Shown here in pieces: positions 63,301 through 64,000 of a stretch of 64,000 nucleotides of DNA (its first letter is position 1; each line of letters starts with the position of its first letter). The stretch is from NCBI GenBank assembly GCA_964351855.1, contig CAYGQD010000008.1, forward strand, positions 8,770 to 72,769, given 5' to 3'. The DNA is from JBCDHN01 sp964351855 (GTDB taxonomy: Bacteria > Verrucomicrobiota > Verrucomicrobiia > Verrucomicrobiales > DEV007). A model generated the notes under the pieces. The model searched no databases. It saw only the letters and a list, made by a program, of their open reading frames with translations, and was not told the origin of the DNA. A program made the position numbers and the translations under genes.

Positions 63301-64000
63301 GCAGCCAACGCGCCACCTCTGAAGGTGAATCGGGAGAAGCTGGCGGCGAACCCGGAGAAGGCGCGGAATCCGAGCAACTCGCCCAGAACGATCCTCAATC
63401 TCAGCCCGGCCAAGGCCAAGCCCCCGGCGAAACTCCGCCCGGCCAAGCTCCCGACAGTGAATCCCTCGCAGAAGCCGATCCCCAGGCCCCATCCGGCCAG
63501 GGGCAGTCGCCTGGTGATGGCGAGCCCGGTGAACAGTCCGGCGAAAACCCCTCCGGCCAGGGCCAACCCTCCTCAGAAATGGCGGAAACCGATCCGCAAG
63601 CCCAACCCAGCCCCGGTGAATCTCCCGGCGAAGGCCAACCCGGTTCCGAATCCGGTTCCCCATCCCCTGGCGAGGGCCAAGAATCGCAACAAATGGCCGA
63701 AGGCAACTCCCCCGGTCAACCCGGCCAGGGCCAACAACCCGGTCAAAGTCCCGAAGGCCAGCAACCCGGCGGCCAATCCCCCGGCCAGAGCCAAGGCGAC
63801 TCTCCTCAGATGGCAGGGGCCGAGTCCCAATCCCCTTCCGGCCAAGGCCAGGCACCCGGTCAACAGCCCGGCCAGTCCCCATCCCCCTCTACGCCCGGTC
63901 AACGTCAGATGGCCCAGTCCGGCAGCAGCGGCGGAGGTGGCGGCGGCGGCCAAACTTCCGGCGGCGATGACCGCATCGACGGCCCCGGCCCCATCAGCAA
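60381..64000 (+). CDS. Very large membrane, coiled-coil and Gly/Pro/Gln-rich protein (partial, DUF4175-like)
   Basis: At least 1206 residues, running past the window edge. Two N-terminal membrane helices (about 28-44 and 49-68), a third near 150-170, then a domain of beta strands (about 190-540). A long charged coiled-coil follows (about 635-960; many Glu/Lys/Gln, for example LKRLQEEQEEMLRDLDDLVEKM). After about residue 970 the protein is low-complexity, made of Pro-Gly-Gln-Ser with motifs SEQLAQNDPQ, SESLAEADPQ, SSEMAETDPQ and SQQMAEG, and a run of Gly near the end. The layout recalls the large DUF4175-type proteins of PVC bacteria and Alphaproteobacteria; that is a tentative match. Confidence 0.75.
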   Translation, partial: MIFNILKQRLAPLLEAERTLQRHRYTALAIAITCLLGLGLWMANRLTGFGSSGLVLLWVVASLVFLFAMWNWLGRREVDLRKVARAMEDRFPELDGRLITAVEVAAAGNEESPGYLEERVIVEAVDHSVHHFWDRDYRRKQRVWASAFQTMSLIAFALVALLLLSLPSAVRDIASNEAPTDALLSAEIELHPGDTEVEKGSKLVVEARFTGTVPNDASLELLSPTTGEVMDRLEMRRNLDDPVFGTVVPRINEPVQYRVRFAEASSETYDVGIYIHPKLEQADATVTPPAYTEQEATTVKDVRKVTALEGSELAFSFQVNKPVVAAELFGEDESVIPLEVDPEDPTRLVAKFRPETDQKYRLHLVDQDDRGNKEPPWFTVNLKRNQPPKLELAFPGKDSEVSALEEMSLEGKVWDDLGVARVGASISIGEKSADLILTDAKLPGETKHDFGTILALEDYEAEPTQLVSYHFWAEDIGPDGQTRRTESDMFFAEVRHWEHIFREGTPQEGEGQGEPSQSGELRQQQKEIMNATWKLMRRSVTAGIASQLDDVDVVRQSQEIVIQNVDQVIGEVQDAELVMILTAAKEEMVKAVSFLNWVVENTDAERMQNAMTAEKAAYQQLLKAESRETEVTMSKSSKSQGQSQSQQKQLMQLELKQEEDRYETESQAQADQPETQQVEDLAVLARLKELARREEALAEKIKEIEAALKEAKTQEEKDELDNQLKRLQEEQEEMLRDLDDLVEKMESEQNSERMAEERKKLEETREQVQEANEHLKNNELAEAANSATRAQRELQEIQEEFRKRTSSQFAEEVKEMRQQARELAETQEEIGGQFEDAPDANNPFESDQSEFNNQQVAQSLRDQKAKLDALLENMRQVSEQAETSEPVLSDELYEAVREARTAGIEESLDEASTLTRYGRLGRAQQPEQEASRAIDQLKENVEKAAEAVLGDEAQALRMARNELDRVIDQLEQERSQRATSEGESGEAGGEPGEGAESEQLAQNDPQSQPGQGQAPGETPPGQAPDSESLAEADPQAPSGQGQSPGDGEPGEQSGENPSGQGQPSSEMAETDPQAQPSPGESPGEGQPGSESGSPSPGEGQESQQMAEGNSPGQPGQGQQPGQSPEGQQPGGQSPGQSQGDSPQMAGAESQSPSGQGQAPGQQPGQSPSPSTPGQRQMAQSGSSGGGGGGGQTSGGDDRIDGPGPIS

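Noticed and set aside
62280..63953. Several hydrophobic open frames on the minus strand (Leu/Phe-rich and Gly/Ala-rich)
   Set aside because: They are complements of the Gln/Glu-rich coiled-coil and Pro/Gly-rich tail; apparent membrane segments come from that composition.

Overview
The window looks like chromosomal DNA of a Gram-negative member of the Verrucomicrobiota (PVC superphylum). The lineage is inferred from several protein types typical of that group: a Minf_1886-type protein known only from Verrucomicrobia and Planctomycetes (24877-25347), a DUF1549/DUF1553 plus DUF1501 pair, a large PVC-type heme-binding protein with HEAT-like repeats, secreted sulfatases, an ECF sigma / FecR-LamG pair, and the b558-type sdhCAB operon. 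lpxA indicates a lipid A outer membrane. Genes are densely packed on both strands. No insertion sequence, prophage or CRISPR array was seen.

Layout. 1-2.2 kb: the start of a secreted esterase running off the left edge, a perfect 24-bp inverted repeat, and an unknown membrane-anchored protein. 2.3-5.8 kb: sdhCAB. 5.8-15.5 kb: a long leftward operon for a type IV pilus / type II secretion-like machine (PilT, PilM/N/O/P-like proteins, PilC/GspF, four prepilins, PilB/GspE and a lone response regulator), divergent from a secretin gene at 15.8-17.7 kb across an AT-rich promoter region. 17.8-20.4 kb: polyprenyl diphosphate synthase, radC, lpxA. 20.4-28.6 kb: a HlyD/MacB export pair, Minf_1886, a fused M16 peptidase and SanA. 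28.7-32.2 kb: the DUF1549/1553-DUF1501 pair, closed by a strong terminator. 32.4-36.4 kb: sucC, a 6-pyruvoyltetrahydropterin synthase-like gene, a 49-codon ORF, sucD and citrate synthase. Together with sdhCAB these supply three TCA-cycle steps.

36.5-43.6 kb: small regulatory, membrane and Nudix genes, then a GDSL-like hydrolase overlapping the PVC heme protein. 43.6-49.2 kb: tRNA-Arg(TCT), a 1266-residue sulfatase-LamG-like-GH2 fusion and a second sulfatase, suggesting use of sulfated polysaccharide. 49.3-53.9 kb: unknown secreted and proline-rich proteins, an orphan sensor kinase and a TPR protein. 53.9-57.7 kb: a leftward cluster of agmatine-deiminase-like protein, a xanthine dehydrogenase small-subunit homologue that has lost its iron-sulfur and FAD motifs, a lipoate-ligase-like protein and a lipoprotein. 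57.8-59.9 kb: ECF sigma factor overlapping a FecR/LamG protein. 60.0-64.0 kb: a small Smr protein and a very large membrane / coiled-coil / low-complexity protein running off the right edge.

The observations most worth following are the cofactor-less XdhA homologue, the sulfatase-glycosidase fusion, the split sucC/sucD operon, and the compact pilus locus whose PilM/N/O/P segment may correspond to the Akkermansia Amuc_1098-1102 module. All functional calls are read from the sequence by eye; no database search was run.
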